From: CAZTHM01 sp041946825
Lineage (GTDB): Bacteria; Acidobacteriota; Terriglobia; UBA7540
Assembly (NCBI GenBank): GCA_041946825.1
Contig: JBHGBD010000041.1
Location: 1-28,764, forward strand
DNA: 28,764 nucleotides
Direction: 5' to 3'
A model generated the notes under the pieces. The model was not told where the DNA came from. It saw only the letters and a list, made by a program, of their open reading frames with translations, and did not search any database. Position 1 is the stretch's first letter. Each line of letters starts with the position of its first letter. This document shows positions 28,740-28,764 of the stretch, piece by piece. The position numbers were made by a program, and so were the translations under genes.

Positions 28740-28764
28740 CACCCTTATCAGGGGTGCGCTCTAG
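28707..28764 (-). tRNA. tRNA-Ile (anticodon GAT), 5' end beyond window
   Basis: 58 nt visible. Anticodon stem CACCC/GGGTG with loop CTGATAA gives GAT. T-arm GGTAG-TTCAACT-CTACC, acceptor 3' strand CAGGCCC, discriminator A, encoded CCA. The part seen is nearly the same as standard bacterial tRNA-Ile(GAT). The acceptor 5' strand and most of the D-arm lie outside the window. It usually sits in rRNA operons, but no rRNA is adjacent on the visible side. Confidence 0.96.

Overview
The window looks like chromosomal DNA of a soil-type Acidobacteriota. This is inferred from gene content and style, since no 16S rRNA is present. The DNA is high in G+C. It carries a CadC-type winged-helix/TolB-like regulator, secreted DUF4097 and sialidase-like proteins, and many small dispersed GC-rich palindromes. 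One long minus-strand housekeeping block runs in the order thrS-infC-rpmI-rplT-(membrane protein)-pheS-pheT-zapB-like-zapA-ymdB-like-aminotransferase-serA.

Left part (1-6950). A winged-helix membrane regulator runs off the left edge. Its linker is built from in-frame copies of intergenic-type palindromic repeats. A small secreted protein with a clear terminator follows. Next comes a tight plus-strand operon: ECF sigma factor, zinc-finger anti-sigma factor with a HEAT-like outer domain, two secreted DUF4097-type beta-repeat proteins and a double-PDZ protein. It reads as an envelope-stress regulon.

Middle (6950-24700, minus strand). In order of position: an NCS2 purine permease, a sialidase-like propeller protein, a TPR protein, a cupin, an EVE-like protein and a POTRA-only protein. 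The serine-pathway genes (serA, class V aminotransferase) and a YmdB-like phosphodiesterase follow. The division and translation block ends the region. infC appears to start at a non-canonical AUC behind a perfect Shine-Dalgarno sequence. rpmI starts at UUG and overlaps infC. pheT lacks the usual N-terminal tRNA-binding domain. rplT has a tail encoded by intergenic repeat DNA.

Right part (24700-28764). A repeat-rich, gene-poor stretch holds an RHS-core remnant and an orphan helical protein lying between two copies of a palindrome. tRNA-Ala(TGC), a HAMP membrane protein and a double-PilZ protein follow. At the right edge a minimal GIY-YIG endonuclease gene lies directly downstream of tRNA-Ile(GAT). 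It is bracketed by two 34-bp direct repeats (32/34 identical) of the tRNA 3' end. This is the most interesting structure in the window: it looks like a roughly 305-bp tRNA-targeted cassette.
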